Source: Quadrisphaera granulorum
GTDB taxonomy: Bacteria; Actinomycetota; Actinomycetes; Actinomycetales; Quadrisphaeraceae
Assembly: GCF_003149145.1 (NCBI RefSeq)
Contig: NZ_QGDQ01000017.1
Span: forward strand, 46,248-110,247
Reading direction: 5' to 3'
Length of the DNA: 64,000 nt
This document shows, piece by piece, positions 16,381 to 24,585 of the stretch. A program made the position numbers and the translations under genes. Under the pieces are notes generated by a model that was not told the origin of the DNA, made no database searches, and saw only the letters and a list, made by a program, of their open reading frames with translations. The first letter of the stretch is position 1; each line of letters opens with the position of its first letter.

Positions 16381-16407
16381 GCCCCGGTCGGCCCCGGTTC
16401 CACCGGC

Positions 16408-16473
16408 GTGCAGATCTTGGCGATCGATCGGGACTTCCCGCCTCAAGGCCCGACCGATTGCCAAGATCTGCAC
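16408..16473. repeat. Type-A palindromic repeat (GCAGATCTTGGCGAT)
   Basis: Imperfect inverted repeat with 25-base arms built on GTGCAGATCTTGGCGAT and a 16-base loop. It is the same element as at 17541-17604 and 33224-33285. It lies between the convergent ROK and AbiEi/DUF559-like genes, where it could act as a terminator. Confidence 0.8.
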
Positions 16474-16496
16474 GACCCTCGGAGCCCAGGGGGCGC

Positions 16497-17513
16497 TCAG
16501 AGGGCCCGGCGCAGCCGCCAGGGGATCCGCATCGGGTCGAACGTGTCATCCCAGGTGAACCGCTCGATGTCGGCGCCGTCGGCCAGCAGGTCGCTGGCCT
16601 TGTCCCGGTCTCGGTAGGCGGCGCCGGGACTTCCATGCGGACCTCGGCCGTCAGCCTCGATGTAGAGGGGGCCTCGTTCGGGGCGCCGCCGGCGGTGGCG
16701 GTCGATGGTCATGTCGGGGCGGGCGTAGACCCGGCCCGAGGAGTCACGGAGGCGCTGCTGAAGTGCGTTCGGCGCCAGGTGGCCGTCGATCATCCGCGAT
16801 CGGACGCGGCTCTCCAGCGGCGTCTCGGCGTCAGGGTTTGCCAGCTCCCACAGGTCATCGACCTGACGCCACCCGTTGCTGCCCCTGGCCCGCTCCCGAG
16901 CCGTCGCCAGGTCGGACCGCCGCACCCGGCGTCGCAGCGCCCCGTCGAGAACGGCCAGCCCGCTCGGCCGGTCCAGAGTGGGCAGCAGGTCCGCGAGTGT
17001 CCGCACCATCGATGTTGTGCGTAGACCCCATGGCGACACGACGTCGTGGGTGGTGAGTGGGCGTACGAGCACACGCAGTCCTGGGCGGGCCCGCAGCTCC
17101 TTGCCGGGCGGGACGATCACAGTGACGCCGTCGCAGCGCGGCACGCCGACCAGGCCCCACTCCACCGCAGCACTGTCGAAGCCGAGCGCCGCATGGGGCA
17201 GGACGAGCGCGGCGGCTTGGTTCCAGGCGCGCATGAGGTCCTGGGAGGCGTCGGGGCCCGTCTGCACCGCAACCATGCGTGTGCCCTGCAGGGGCGTGCG
17301 CCAACCGTCGCGGCGTCCGATGTCGTGGATGCGCGTCCGGTTCAGCCCCGCAGCCAGGAGTTGGCCGGTGGTGAGCACGCCTCGCTGAGAGAGGGCGAGC
17401 CCCGCCAGGTGCTGGGGGAGCGAGGGGTCCAGGAGCAGTTCCATGCGCCGCAGGCTGGTTGCCGCGGCCGCCGGCGCGTCGTCGTCGTCCTGATAGCTGT
17501 GGACGAACGCCAT
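16497..17513 (-). CDS. AbiEi-like winged-helix plus DUF559/Vsr-like nuclease-fold protein
   Basis: A 338-residue protein typical of a large actinobacterial group. The N-terminal part (LALSQRGVLTTGQLLAAGLNRTRIHDIGRRDGW) is the winged helix found in AbiEi antitoxins. The C-terminal part (TPLESRVRSRMIDGHL, VYARPDMTIDRHRRRR, LYIEADGRGPHGS and a distal RDRDKASDLLADG...RFTWDD) has the E-x(n)-D...E-x-D layout of DUF559/very-short-patch-repair-like nucleases. Role is unknown; no toxin partner is adjacent. An internal Met at MELLLDPSLPQH is an alternative start. Both flanks carry a type-A palindrome, which may mark a mobile or recently inserted gene. Confidence 0.75.
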   Translation of the reverse strand: MAFVHSYQDDDDAPAAAATSLRRMELLLDPSLPQHLAGLALSQRGVLTTGQLLAAGLNRTRIHDIGRRDGWRTPLQGTRMVAVQTGPDASQDLMRAWNQAAALVLPHAALGFDSAAVEWGLVGVPRCDGVTVIVPPGKELRARPGLRVLVRPLTTHDVVSPWGLRTTSMVRTLADLLPTLDRPSGLAVLDGALRRRVRRSDLATARERARGSNGWRQVDDLWELANPDAETPLESRVRSRMIDGHLAPNALQQRLRDSSGRVYARPDMTIDRHRRRRPERGPLYIEADGRGPHGSPGAAYRDRDKASDLLADGADIERFTWDDTFDPMRIPWRLRRAL

Positions 17514-17540
17514 CGGGGGGGACCCTGTGGGCGGACGACA

Positions 17541-17604
17541 CGCAGATCTTGGCGATCCGTCGGCTCAAAGCGCCGTGAAGTCCGACTGATCGCCAAGATC
17601 TGTC
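17541..17604. repeat. Type-A palindromic repeat, second copy
   Basis: Inverted repeat with arms CGCAGATCTTGGCGATCCGTCGG and its near-complement, with an 18-base loop. It lies just upstream of the AbiEi/DUF559-like gene, mirroring the copy beyond its 3' end. Confidence 0.8.
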
Positions 17605-17813
17605 ACGTCTGCTGGGCCGCTCCGGCGCGCGAGGCGCAGCGGTGCGCGTCTGCCGGAAAGGGAACCTCCGCCGGGCGCGGAGGGCACTCTCGAGTGAGGG
17701 CGAGCGCGGTGTCTTCGGTCGAGGTGAAGCCCGGTGAACAGGTGCTGGTGCGCTCGATCACCTACCGGGTGGTCGGAGTTTGATCACGGAAACGTCACGG
17801 GCTCGGAGAACCC

Positions 17814-17842
17814 TTGACAGGGGTATCTCCATTTGATGTAGA
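17814..17842 (+). promoter_or_regulatory. Sigma-70 type promoter of the mannoside operon
   Basis: A perfect -35 box TTGACA at 17814-17819 is separated by 17 bp from a TGTAGA -10 box at 17837-17842, about 57 bp before the start of the binding-protein gene. It lies in a locally less GC-rich stretch, and the spacing is optimal. Confidence 0.6.
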
Positions 17843-17853
17843 AACTTTCCAGT

Positions 17854-17875
17854 GACGAGTCGCCGGTGACTCGTC
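17854..17875. promoter_or_regulatory. Candidate operator of the mannoside operon
   Basis: Perfect inverted repeat GACGAGTC-N6-GACTCGTC placed 11 bp after the -10 box, covering the expected transcription start. This is a classic repressor position. The ROK protein upstream or the LacI protein at 30457 are candidate binders; neither can be assigned by reading alone. Confidence 0.55.
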
Positions 17876-17898
17876 GAGTGAGCGAAGGGGCCACCCCA

Positions 17899-19266
17899 AT
17901 GCAGCGCAGGCGCATCGCAGGCATCGCCGCGGCAGCCGTCACCCTCAGCCTGGCGATGACCGCGTGCGGTTCGTCCGGGGGCAGTGGCGACGGCGGCGGC
18001 AACGACAAGACCGTCACCGTCGTCTACCAGAAGACGTCGAGCTTCACGCAGCTCGACAGCGTTCTCACCAAGGCCAAGGGCGAGTACGAGGCCGCTCACC
18101 CGGGCATGACGGTGGAGCTGAAGCCCGTCGAGTCTGAGGCCGACCAGTACTTCACCAAGCTCGCGCTGATGAACAAGTCCAAGGACACCGCCCCCGACGT
18201 CATCTACGAGGACAGCTTCCAGGTCCGCTCCGACGCCGCCGCCGGCTACCTCGCCCCCCTGGACGAGCAGCTCAAGGGCTGGAGCGACTGGAGCCAGTTC
18301 GACGACACCGCCAAGCAGGCCGGCCTCGGCGACGACGGCAAGACCTACGGCGTGAGCCTGGGCACCGACACCCGCGCCCTCTACTTCAACAAGACCCTCT
18401 TCGCGCAGGCCGGACTCCCGACGGACTGGAAGCCGAAGACCTGGGACGACATCCTCACCGCTGCCCGCGCCATCAAGGCGAAGGTGCCCGGCGTCATCCC
18501 GCTCAACATCTACGGCTCCAAGGCCGGTGGCGAGCAGACGTCGATGCAGGGCTTCGAGATGCTCATGTACGGCACGAAGGACCCGCTGTACGACACCGAC
18601 AGCAAGAAGTGGCTGACCGGATCGAAGGGGTTCACGGACTCCCTGGGCTTCTACCAGACGGTGTTCTCCGAGGGCCTCGGCCCGAGCCAGGACGTCGCCC
18701 TCGACCCGACCCTGGGCAGTCAGGTCTCCACCACGCTCATCCCGCAGGGCAAGATCGCCATGGCGATCGACGGCTCGTGGCTGCCCGGTCAGTGGCTCAA
18801 GGGCGACAACGCCTGGCCGCAGTGGCAGGAGACCATGGGCTACGCGCCCATGCCGACGCAGGACGGCTCCGCCCCCGGCGCCACCTCGATGTCCGGCGGC
18901 TGGCTGCTGTCCGTGGGTGCCAACGCTCCTGACAAGAAGGCCGCGTTCGACTTCGTCTCCACGGCGCTCAGCAAGGAGAACGCTCTCAAGTACGGCACCG
19001 AGGCCTCCCAGATCGCCGTCCGCAAGGACGTCGCCACGGACCCGGCGTACCTGGGCTACAACCCCTCGTTCGAGTTCTTCTCCTCGCTGGTGCCCGTGAC
19101 GCACTTCCGCCCGGCCACGCCTGACTACTCGCAGATCTCCAGCAACATCCAGGTCGCCGTGGAGTCCGTCGTCACCGGAAGCTCCAGCCCCGCCGACGCC
19201 GCCAAGGCGTACGACGAGGCACTGACCGGCATCGTCGGCGAAGACAAGACCCAGGCCGCGAGCTGA
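17899..19266 (+). CDS. ABC transporter sugar-binding lipoprotein
   Basis: Extracytoplasmic solute-binding protein (family 1) of a carbohydrate ABC importer. The ATG at 17899 follows AAGGGG with eight-base spacing. It starts a lipoprotein signal peptide ending in LAMTAC, with Cys23 as the lipidation site, then a Gly/Ser/Asp linker. The mature part holds TVELKPVESEADQYFTKLAL, DVIYEDSFQVRSDAAAGYL, TRALYFNKTLFAQAGLP and MAIDGSWLPGQW, all typical of malto/multi-sugar binding proteins. It is the first gene of the operon to 25889. Mannose-containing oligosaccharide or glycan is the likely ligand because of the downstream mannosidase. Confidence 0.93.
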   Translation: MQRRRIAGIAAAAVTLSLAMTACGSSGGSGDGGGNDKTVTVVYQKTSSFTQLDSVLTKAKGEYEAAHPGMTVELKPVESEADQYFTKLALMNKSKDTAPDVIYEDSFQVRSDAAAGYLAPLDEQLKGWSDWSQFDDTAKQAGLGDDGKTYGVSLGTDTRALYFNKTLFAQAGLPTDWKPKTWDDILTAARAIKAKVPGVIPLNIYGSKAGGEQTSMQGFEMLMYGTKDPLYDTDSKKWLTGSKGFTDSLGFYQTVFSEGLGPSQDVALDPTLGSQVSTTLIPQGKIAMAIDGSWLPGQWLKGDNAWPQWQETMGYAPMPTQDGSAPGATSMSGGWLLSVGANAPDKKAAFDFVSTALSKENALKYGTEASQIAVRKDVATDPAYLGYNPSFEFFSSLVPVTHFRPATPDYSQISSNIQVAVESVVTGSSSPADAAKAYDEALTGIVGEDKTQAAS

Positions 19267-19268
19267 CC

Positions 19269-20213
19269 ATGTCCACCCTCGAGCTCGACAGCTCGGCGTC
19301 CCGGGGGAGCAGCGTTCCGCTGCGCCCCCGGGGCAAGGGCAAGGACGCCGCCCGCACCGCCGGGCGCCTCCTGCCGCTGACGCCGGCGATCGCCCTCATG
19401 GGCGTCTTCCTGGCCGGCCCCATCGGCTACGCGCTCTACGGGTCGCTCACCAACGCGACGCTGTCGGGCTACCGGGCCGTCAACCCCGACTTCGTCGGCA
19501 TCGACAACTACACGCGCCTGCTCACGAGCTCCGGCTTCTGGGAGTCGGCGCTCCTGACGCTCGTGTTCGTGGTCACCTCCGCGGTGATCGGCCAGAACGC
19601 GCTCGGCATGTTCCTCGCCGTGCTCATCGAGAAGGCGCCCAAGCCGGTCGCCAATCTCGTCGGGGCCCTCGTGGTCGGCGCGTGGGTGATGCCGGAGATC
19701 GTTGCCGCGTTCGCGCTGTACGCCTTCTTCTCCACCAACGGCACGCTCAACAAGCTGCTGCTGTTCTTCGGCGCCGACAGCGTCACGTGGCTCATCAGCT
19801 TCCCGCTGCTGGCCGTGATCCTCGCCAACATCTGGCGCGGCACCGCGTTCTCGATGATGGTCTACGGCGCGGCGCTGGCCGAGGTGCCGCCGGAGATCGA
19901 CGAGGCCGCGCAGATCGACGGCGCCAACCCGGTGCAGCGGTTCTTCCGCATCACCCTGCCGATGGTCCGCCGGGCCATCGCCACCAACATGATGCTCGTC
20001 ACGCTGCAGACGCTCGGCGTCTTCACCCTGATCTGGGTGATGACCGCGGGCGGCCCCGGCACCAAGAGCACCACGCTCCCGCTGCTGGCGTTCCAGCAGG
20101 CGTTCAAGCTCTCCCAGGTCGGCTACGGCACGGCCATCGCCACCGTCACGCTCATGGTCGGCGCGATCTTCGCGGTGGTCTACGTGAAGGTCCTCAAGCC
20201 GGAGGTGGACTGA
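19269..20213 (+). CDS. Sugar ABC transporter permease (MalF type)
   Basis: Inner-membrane permease with six predicted helices. The EAA loop that contacts the ATPase is clear (YGAALAEVPPEIDEAAQIDGANPVQRFFRITLPMV). It begins two bases after the binding-protein stop. No ATPase gene is encoded in this operon, so a shared MsiK-type ATPase from elsewhere is likely, as known in many Actinomycetota. Confidence 0.93.
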   Translation: MSTLELDSSASRGSSVPLRPRGKGKDAARTAGRLLPLTPAIALMGVFLAGPIGYALYGSLTNATLSGYRAVNPDFVGIDNYTRLLTSSGFWESALLTLVFVVTSAVIGQNALGMFLAVLIEKAPKPVANLVGALVVGAWVMPEIVAAFALYAFFSTNGTLNKLLLFFGADSVTWLISFPLLAVILANIWRGTAFSMMVYGAALAEVPPEIDEAAQIDGANPVQRFFRITLPMVRRAIATNMMLVTLQTLGVFTLIWVMTAGGPGTKSTTLPLLAFQQAFKLSQVGYGTAIATVTLMVGAIFAVVYVKVLKPEVD

Positions 20214-21247
20214 TGACCGTCCCGACCGCAGGCCGTGCCAGCAGCGCCAGCAACGCCAGCGCCAGCAACGCCAGCGCCAGCAACACGAACGGCGCCGCCC
20301 CCGCCGTCGTCGTCCCCTCCGGTCCGGCGGCCGCCCAGCCGCCGCTCCCGGCCGGCGTGCCCGGCCGCCCGAGTCGGCCCAGCCAGCCCGCCCGCAAGCG
20401 CCGTCGTGACGCGATGGCTCTGGCCTCCCCGCGCAAGACCGGCACGGCGATCGCGGCCAGCATCGCGCTCGCCGTGGTGGGCGTGGCGTTCTTCGTGCCG
20501 CTGGCGTGGATCGTGCTGGCGTCGGTCGACCCGGCGGCCACGGTCGCCGTCGGCATCCCCGGCAGCTTCACGCTCGACAACTTCACCACCGTCCTCACGC
20601 CGGACCTGACGTTCGTCCCGCTGTGGAACTCCCTGGTGGTCTCCGGGGGCACGGCGGTGGTGACGGTGCTCGTCGCGACGCTCGCCGCGTACCCGCTGAG
20701 CCGCTACCAGATGCGGTGGAACAAGTCGTTCCTCTACACGGTGCTGTTTGCCAGCTGCCTGCCCATCACCGCGGTGATGGTGCCGGTGTACGCGCTGTTC
20801 GTGGCCCTGGGCCTGCTCGACTCGCTGCCCGGCACGGTGATGTTCCTCGCCGCGACCAGCCTGCCGATGGCGATCTGGATGATGAAGAACTTCGTCGACA
20901 GTGTGCCGATCTCCCTGGAGGAGGCGGCGTGGATGGACGGCGCCAGCGCGATGCAGGCCCTGTTCCGCGTGGTGGTGCCGCTGATGCGCCCCGGCCTCGC
21001 GGTGGTCTTCATCTTCGTGTTCACCCAGGCGTGGGGGAACTTCTTCGTGCCGTTCGTGCTGCTGCTCGACCCGGACAAGCAGCCCGCCGCGGTGAGCATC
21101 TACAACTTCTTCGGCGTCAACGGCGCCATCGCCTACGGGCAGCTGGCCGCCTTCTCCGTGCTGTACACCCTGCCCGTGCTGTTCCTGTACCTGCTGGTGC
21201 AGCGCCTGTCCGGGGGCTTCGCCCTCGCCGGCGGCGTCAAGGGCTGA
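20213..21247 (+). CDS. Sugar ABC transporter permease (MalG type)
   Basis: The ATG at 20213 overlaps the last base of the preceding stop codon (TGATG), so translation is coupled. A 75-residue N-terminal extension of Ala/Ser/Asn repeats (SNASASNASAS) and Pro/Arg-rich sequence is unusual; the permease proper starts near ALASPRKTGTAIAAS. The EAA loop reads NFVDSVPISLEEAAWMDGASAMQALFRVVVPLM. Its six helices form the second half of the transporter channel. Confidence 0.92.
   Translation: MTVPTAGRASSASNASASNASASNTNGAAPAVVVPSGPAAAQPPLPAGVPGRPSRPSQPARKRRRDAMALASPRKTGTAIAASIALAVVGVAFFVPLAWIVLASVDPAATVAVGIPGSFTLDNFTTVLTPDLTFVPLWNSLVVSGGTAVVTVLVATLAAYPLSRYQMRWNKSFLYTVLFASCLPITAVMVPVYALFVALGLLDSLPGTVMFLAATSLPMAIWMMKNFVDSVPISLEEAAWMDGASAMQALFRVVVPLMRPGLAVVFIFVFTQAWGNFFVPFVLLLDPDKQPAAVSIYNFFGVNGAIAYGQLAAFSVLYTLPVLFLYLLVQRLSGGFALAGGVKG
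20239..20283. repeat. Tandem repeat coding for SNASASNASAS
   Basis: Short repeats of GCCAGCAACGCCAGC type (6- and 15-bp units) near the start of the second permease gene. They are in frame and presumably tolerated because they lie before the first helix. Confidence 0.65.
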
Positions 21248-21263
21248 CCCGCCCCCCTGAACC

Positions 21264-21304
21264 GCGCACGGCCGGCTGATGCCCCCCAGCGGCCGGCCGT
21301 GCGC
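21264..21304 (+). terminator. Intra-operon hairpin between permease and mannosidase
   Basis: Perfect 13-bp stem GCGCACGGCCGGC with a 15-base loop in the 95-bp gap between the permease and alpha-mannosidase genes. No T-run follows. It may be a partial terminator or mRNA-processing structure that lowers enzyme expression relative to the transporter. Confidence 0.55.
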
Positions 21305-21342
21305 GCCCCACCTCAGACTCTCCCCCGTAGGAAGGCACCACC

Positions 21343-24300
21343 GTGCACGACGACTCCCCCCTCGTGGAGATGCGGGTCGAGCGCTTCGTCAGGGAGCGTC
21401 TCGTCCCCGCCCTCCACCGGCGCCGCCACCCGCTGACCGTCACCCGCTGGGAGGCACCCGGCGAGCCGGTGCCCTTCGCTGCGGCGAGCGCCCAGGCGTT
21501 CACGCCGTTCGAGATCGGCCCGGCGGGCACGCCCTACGGCAAGCCGTGGGGCACCACGTGGTTCCGCCTCACCGGCGAGGTCCCGGCCGGCTTCGGTGAC
21601 GACCCGGGTGTGCGCGTGGAGGTCGACGTCGACCTCGGCTACCTCGCCATCCAGCCCGGCTTCCAGTGCGAGGCCACCGCCTACCGCCCCGACGGCACCG
21701 TGGTGAAGGGCCTGCACCCCCGCAACCGCTACCTGCCACTGGCGCAGGTCACCACTGACGCCGCTACCACGAGCAAGACCACGACGACGACGGCGAGCGC
21801 GGTGTCCGTCGACGTCCTCCTGGAGGCCTCGTCCAACCCCGACGCGTCGGGCGCCGAGGGCGGCCACGACTGGTACTTCCAGCCGACCGCGGTGGGCTCG
21901 AAGGAGACCGCCGGTACCGACCCGGTGTACCGCATGCGCGCCGCCGACGTCGTCGAGCTGGATCTCGACGTGTACGAGCTCACCCGCGACGTGTGGACGC
22001 TGCGCGGCCTGCTCGCTCAGCTTCCGCAGGCCACGAGCCGGCGCGCCAGCGTGCTGCGCGCGCTGGAGGACATGGTCGACGCCGTCGACCCCGAGGACGT
22101 CTCCGGCACCGCCGCCGCCGGTCGCGCCGCCCTGGCGTCGGCACTGGCCGCCCAGGCAGACGCCACCGCGCACCGCACCGTGGCCGTGGGCCACGCGCAC
22201 ATCGACTCGGCGTGGCTGTGGCCGACCCGCGAGACCGCGCGCAAGTGCACCCGCACCTTCTCCAACGTGCTCAGCCTCATGGAGGAGGACGACGACTTCA
22301 CGTTCGCCTGCTCCTCTGCCCAGCAGTACGCGTGGGTGCGCGACGCGCAGCCGGAGCTGTTCGAGCGCATCAAGAAGCGCGTCGCCGAGGGCCGCTTCGT
22401 GGCCGTGGGCGGCATGTGGGTGGAGTCCGACACCAACCTGCCCGGCGGTGAGGCCCTGGCCCGCCAGTTCGTGGCTGGCAAGCGCTTCTTCGCCGAGGAA
22501 CTGGGCGTGGAGCCCCTCGACGTCTGGCTGCCCGACTCCTTCGGCTACACCGCCGCGATGCCGCAGATCGCGCGCCTGGCCGGCGCCCGCTGGTTCCTCA
22601 CGCAGAAGCCGAGCTGGAACGAGACCAACCGCATCCCCCACCACACGTTCTGGTGGGAGGGCATCGACGGGTCGCGCATCTACACGCACTTCCCGCCGGC
22701 GGACAACTACAACTCCGAGGTCTCCGCGGAGGACCTGGCCCGCGCCGAGCGCCAGTACGCCGAGAAGGGCCGCGCCAACACCTCGCTGCTGCTGTTCGGC
22801 TACGGCGACGGCGGCGGCGGTCCCACCCGCGAGATGGTCGCCGCCACCAAGCGCGCCCGGAGCCTGGAGGGCTCCCCGCGCGTGGAGCTGGGCGACCCGC
22901 ACCAGTTCTTCCGCGACGCCGAGGCCGAGTACCCCCAGCCCCCGGTGTGGAGCGGGGAGATGTACCTGGAGTTCCACCGCGGCACGTACACCTCGCAGGC
23001 GCGCACCAAGCGCGGCAACCGCCGCAGCGAGCACCTGCTGCGCGAGGCGGAGCTGTGGGCGACGGCCGCCGCGGTGAAGTCAGCCGAGCAGGGTGGCACC
23101 GGGGCTGGGTACGCCTACCCCTACGACGAGCTCGAGCGCATCTGGCACACCGTGCTGCTGCAGCAGTTCCACGACATCCTTCCCGGCACGTCCATCGCGT
23201 GGGTGCACCGCGAGGCCGAGGCCAACTACGCGCGGATCGCCGTCGAGCTGGAGTCGCTCATCGCCGAGGCGCTGGCGTTCCTGGCCGGCGACGGCGAGAG
23301 CGTGATCGCCTTCAACGCCGCTCCGCACGAGCGCGCCGGTGCGCCGGCCCTCGGCATGGCTCCTCTTTCCGACCGTGATCATGGGAAGTCGGCCACCTCG
23401 GGTGGCCAACTGTCCATGATCACCGCCGGGGGGATCGTGCTCGACAACGGGCTGGTCCGCGTCGTCATCGACGCCGACGGGCTGCTCGCCTCCGTGCGTG
23501 ACCTCACCGCCGAGGGCGGCCGTGCTGCTGGAGGAGGCCGCGAGGTGCTGCCCCCGGGCACCCGCGGCGGCCTGCTGACGCTGCACCGCGACACCCCCAC
23601 CCAGTGGGACGCCTGGGACGTCGACGTGCACTACCAGCGCCACACCACCGAGCTCACCGCCGCCGAGTCCGTGGAGCTGGTCGAGGACGGCTCTGTTGCT
23701 GGATCTGGTGCTGGAACCGGCGCGGGCGCTCGTGCTGCAGTGCGGGTGGTCCGCAGCTTCGGCTCCTCCCGCGTCGAGCAGCTCATCACCCTCGAGCCGG
23801 GCAGCTCGGTGGTCGGGTTCGAGCTGGACGTCGACTGGCACGAGAAGCAGAAGATGCTCAAGCTCGCGTTCCCCGTGGATGTCCACGCCGACCGTGCCGC
23901 CAGCGAGATCCAGTTCGGCCACGTCATGCGCGCCACCCACACCAACACCAGCTGGGACGCCGCCCGGTTCGAGACCTGCGCGCACCGCTGGGTGCACGTC
24001 GGCGAGGCCGGGTACGGCGCGGCCGTGGTCAACGACTCCACCTACGGCTACGACATCGGCCGTGCGACCCGTGAGGACGGCGGCACCACCACCACGGTGC
24101 GGATGTCGCTGCTGCGCGCGCCCGTCTACCCCGACCCGCAGGCCGACCAGGGCGAGCACCGCCTGCGCGCCGGCCTCGTGGTGGGGGCGGGCATCGCCGA
24201 GGCCGTCCGTGAGGGCTACCGCGCCAACCTGCCCGTCCGCGAGGTCACCGGCTCCGCCGAGGCTGCCTCTGCCGCCCCGGTGGTCAGCGTGCAGGCGCTC

Positions 24301-24585
24301 GCGGGCCTGGTCAGCGGCCATGAGGGCGTCGTCGTCGAGGCCGTGAAGCTCGCCGAAGACCGCAGCGGCGACGTCATCGTGAGGCTCTACGAGTCCCTGG
24401 GTGGGCGGGCGTCGGCGCGCGTCGTCGCCGGGTTCGCGCACGCTGGTGTGACCGAGGTCGACCTGCTGGAGCGGCCCGTCGAGGCGCCCCGTTCCTTGGT
24501 CGAGAGCGCCGAGGGCCAGGATGCTGACGTGCACCTGCGTCCCTTCCAGATCGTGACCCTGCGCTTCTCGCGGAGCGCCCGGTGA
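21343..24585 (+). CDS. Alpha-mannosidase, glycoside hydrolase family 38
   Basis: A 1080-residue cytoplasmic GH38 enzyme releasing alpha-linked mannose. The zinc-site motif GHAHIDSAWLWP (near residue 285), the nucleophile motif WLPDSFGYTAAMPQ, WWEGIDGSRIYTHFPPADNYNSE and the HDILPGTSIAWVHREAE motif are all present. The GTG start follows AGGAAGG. Oddity: at about residues 677-695 a hydrophilic stretch, DRDHGKSATSGGQLSMITAG, is encoded by a palindromic dispersed repeat (23375-23424) that has entered the gene in frame, between the central helical region and the C-terminal beta domain. Intact frame afterwards suggests the enzyme still works. Its last bases overlap the next gene. Confidence 0.95.
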   Translation: MHDDSPLVEMRVERFVRERLVPALHRRRHPLTVTRWEAPGEPVPFAAASAQAFTPFEIGPAGTPYGKPWGTTWFRLTGEVPAGFGDDPGVRVEVDVDLGYLAIQPGFQCEATAYRPDGTVVKGLHPRNRYLPLAQVTTDAATTSKTTTTTASAVSVDVLLEASSNPDASGAEGGHDWYFQPTAVGSKETAGTDPVYRMRAADVVELDLDVYELTRDVWTLRGLLAQLPQATSRRASVLRALEDMVDAVDPEDVSGTAAAGRAALASALAAQADATAHRTVAVGHAHIDSAWLWPTRETARKCTRTFSNVLSLMEEDDDFTFACSSAQQYAWVRDAQPELFERIKKRVAEGRFVAVGGMWVESDTNLPGGEALARQFVAGKRFFAEELGVEPLDVWLPDSFGYTAAMPQIARLAGARWFLTQKPSWNETNRIPHHTFWWEGIDGSRIYTHFPPADNYNSEVSAEDLARAERQYAEKGRANTSLLLFGYGDGGGGPTREMVAATKRARSLEGSPRVELGDPHQFFRDAEAEYPQPPVWSGEMYLEFHRGTYTSQARTKRGNRRSEHLLREAELWATAAAVKSAEQGGTGAGYAYPYDELERIWHTVLLQQFHDILPGTSIAWVHREAEANYARIAVELESLIAEALAFLAGDGESVIAFNAAPHERAGAPALGMAPLSDRDHGKSATSGGQLSMITAGGIVLDNGLVRVVIDADGLLASVRDLTAEGGRAAGGGREVLPPGTRGGLLTLHRDTPTQWDAWDVDVHYQRHTTELTAAESVELVEDGSVAGSGAGTGAGARAAVRVVRSFGSSRVEQLITLEPGSSVVGFELDVDWHEKQKMLKLAFPVDVHADRAASEIQFGHVMRATHTNTSWDAARFETCAHRWVHVGEAGYGAAVVNDSTYGYDIGRATREDGGTTTTVRMSLLRAPVYPDPQADQGEHRLRAGLVVGAGIAEAVREGYRANLPVREVTGSAEAASAAPVVSVQALAGLVSGHEGVVVEAVKLAEDRSGDVIVRLYESLGGRASARVVAGFAHAGVTEVDLLERPVEAPRSLVESAEGQDADVHLRPFQIVTLRFSRSAR
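23375..23424. repeat. Type-B palindromic repeat inserted in the mannosidase gene
   Basis: A near-complete hairpin: GTGATCATGG-xx-AGTCGGCCACC, a TCG loop, then GGTGGCCAACTGTCCATGATCAC. The core matches the intergenic type-B elements elsewhere in the window. Its reading frame has no stop, so it adds about 20 residues to the protein. Confidence 0.8.
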
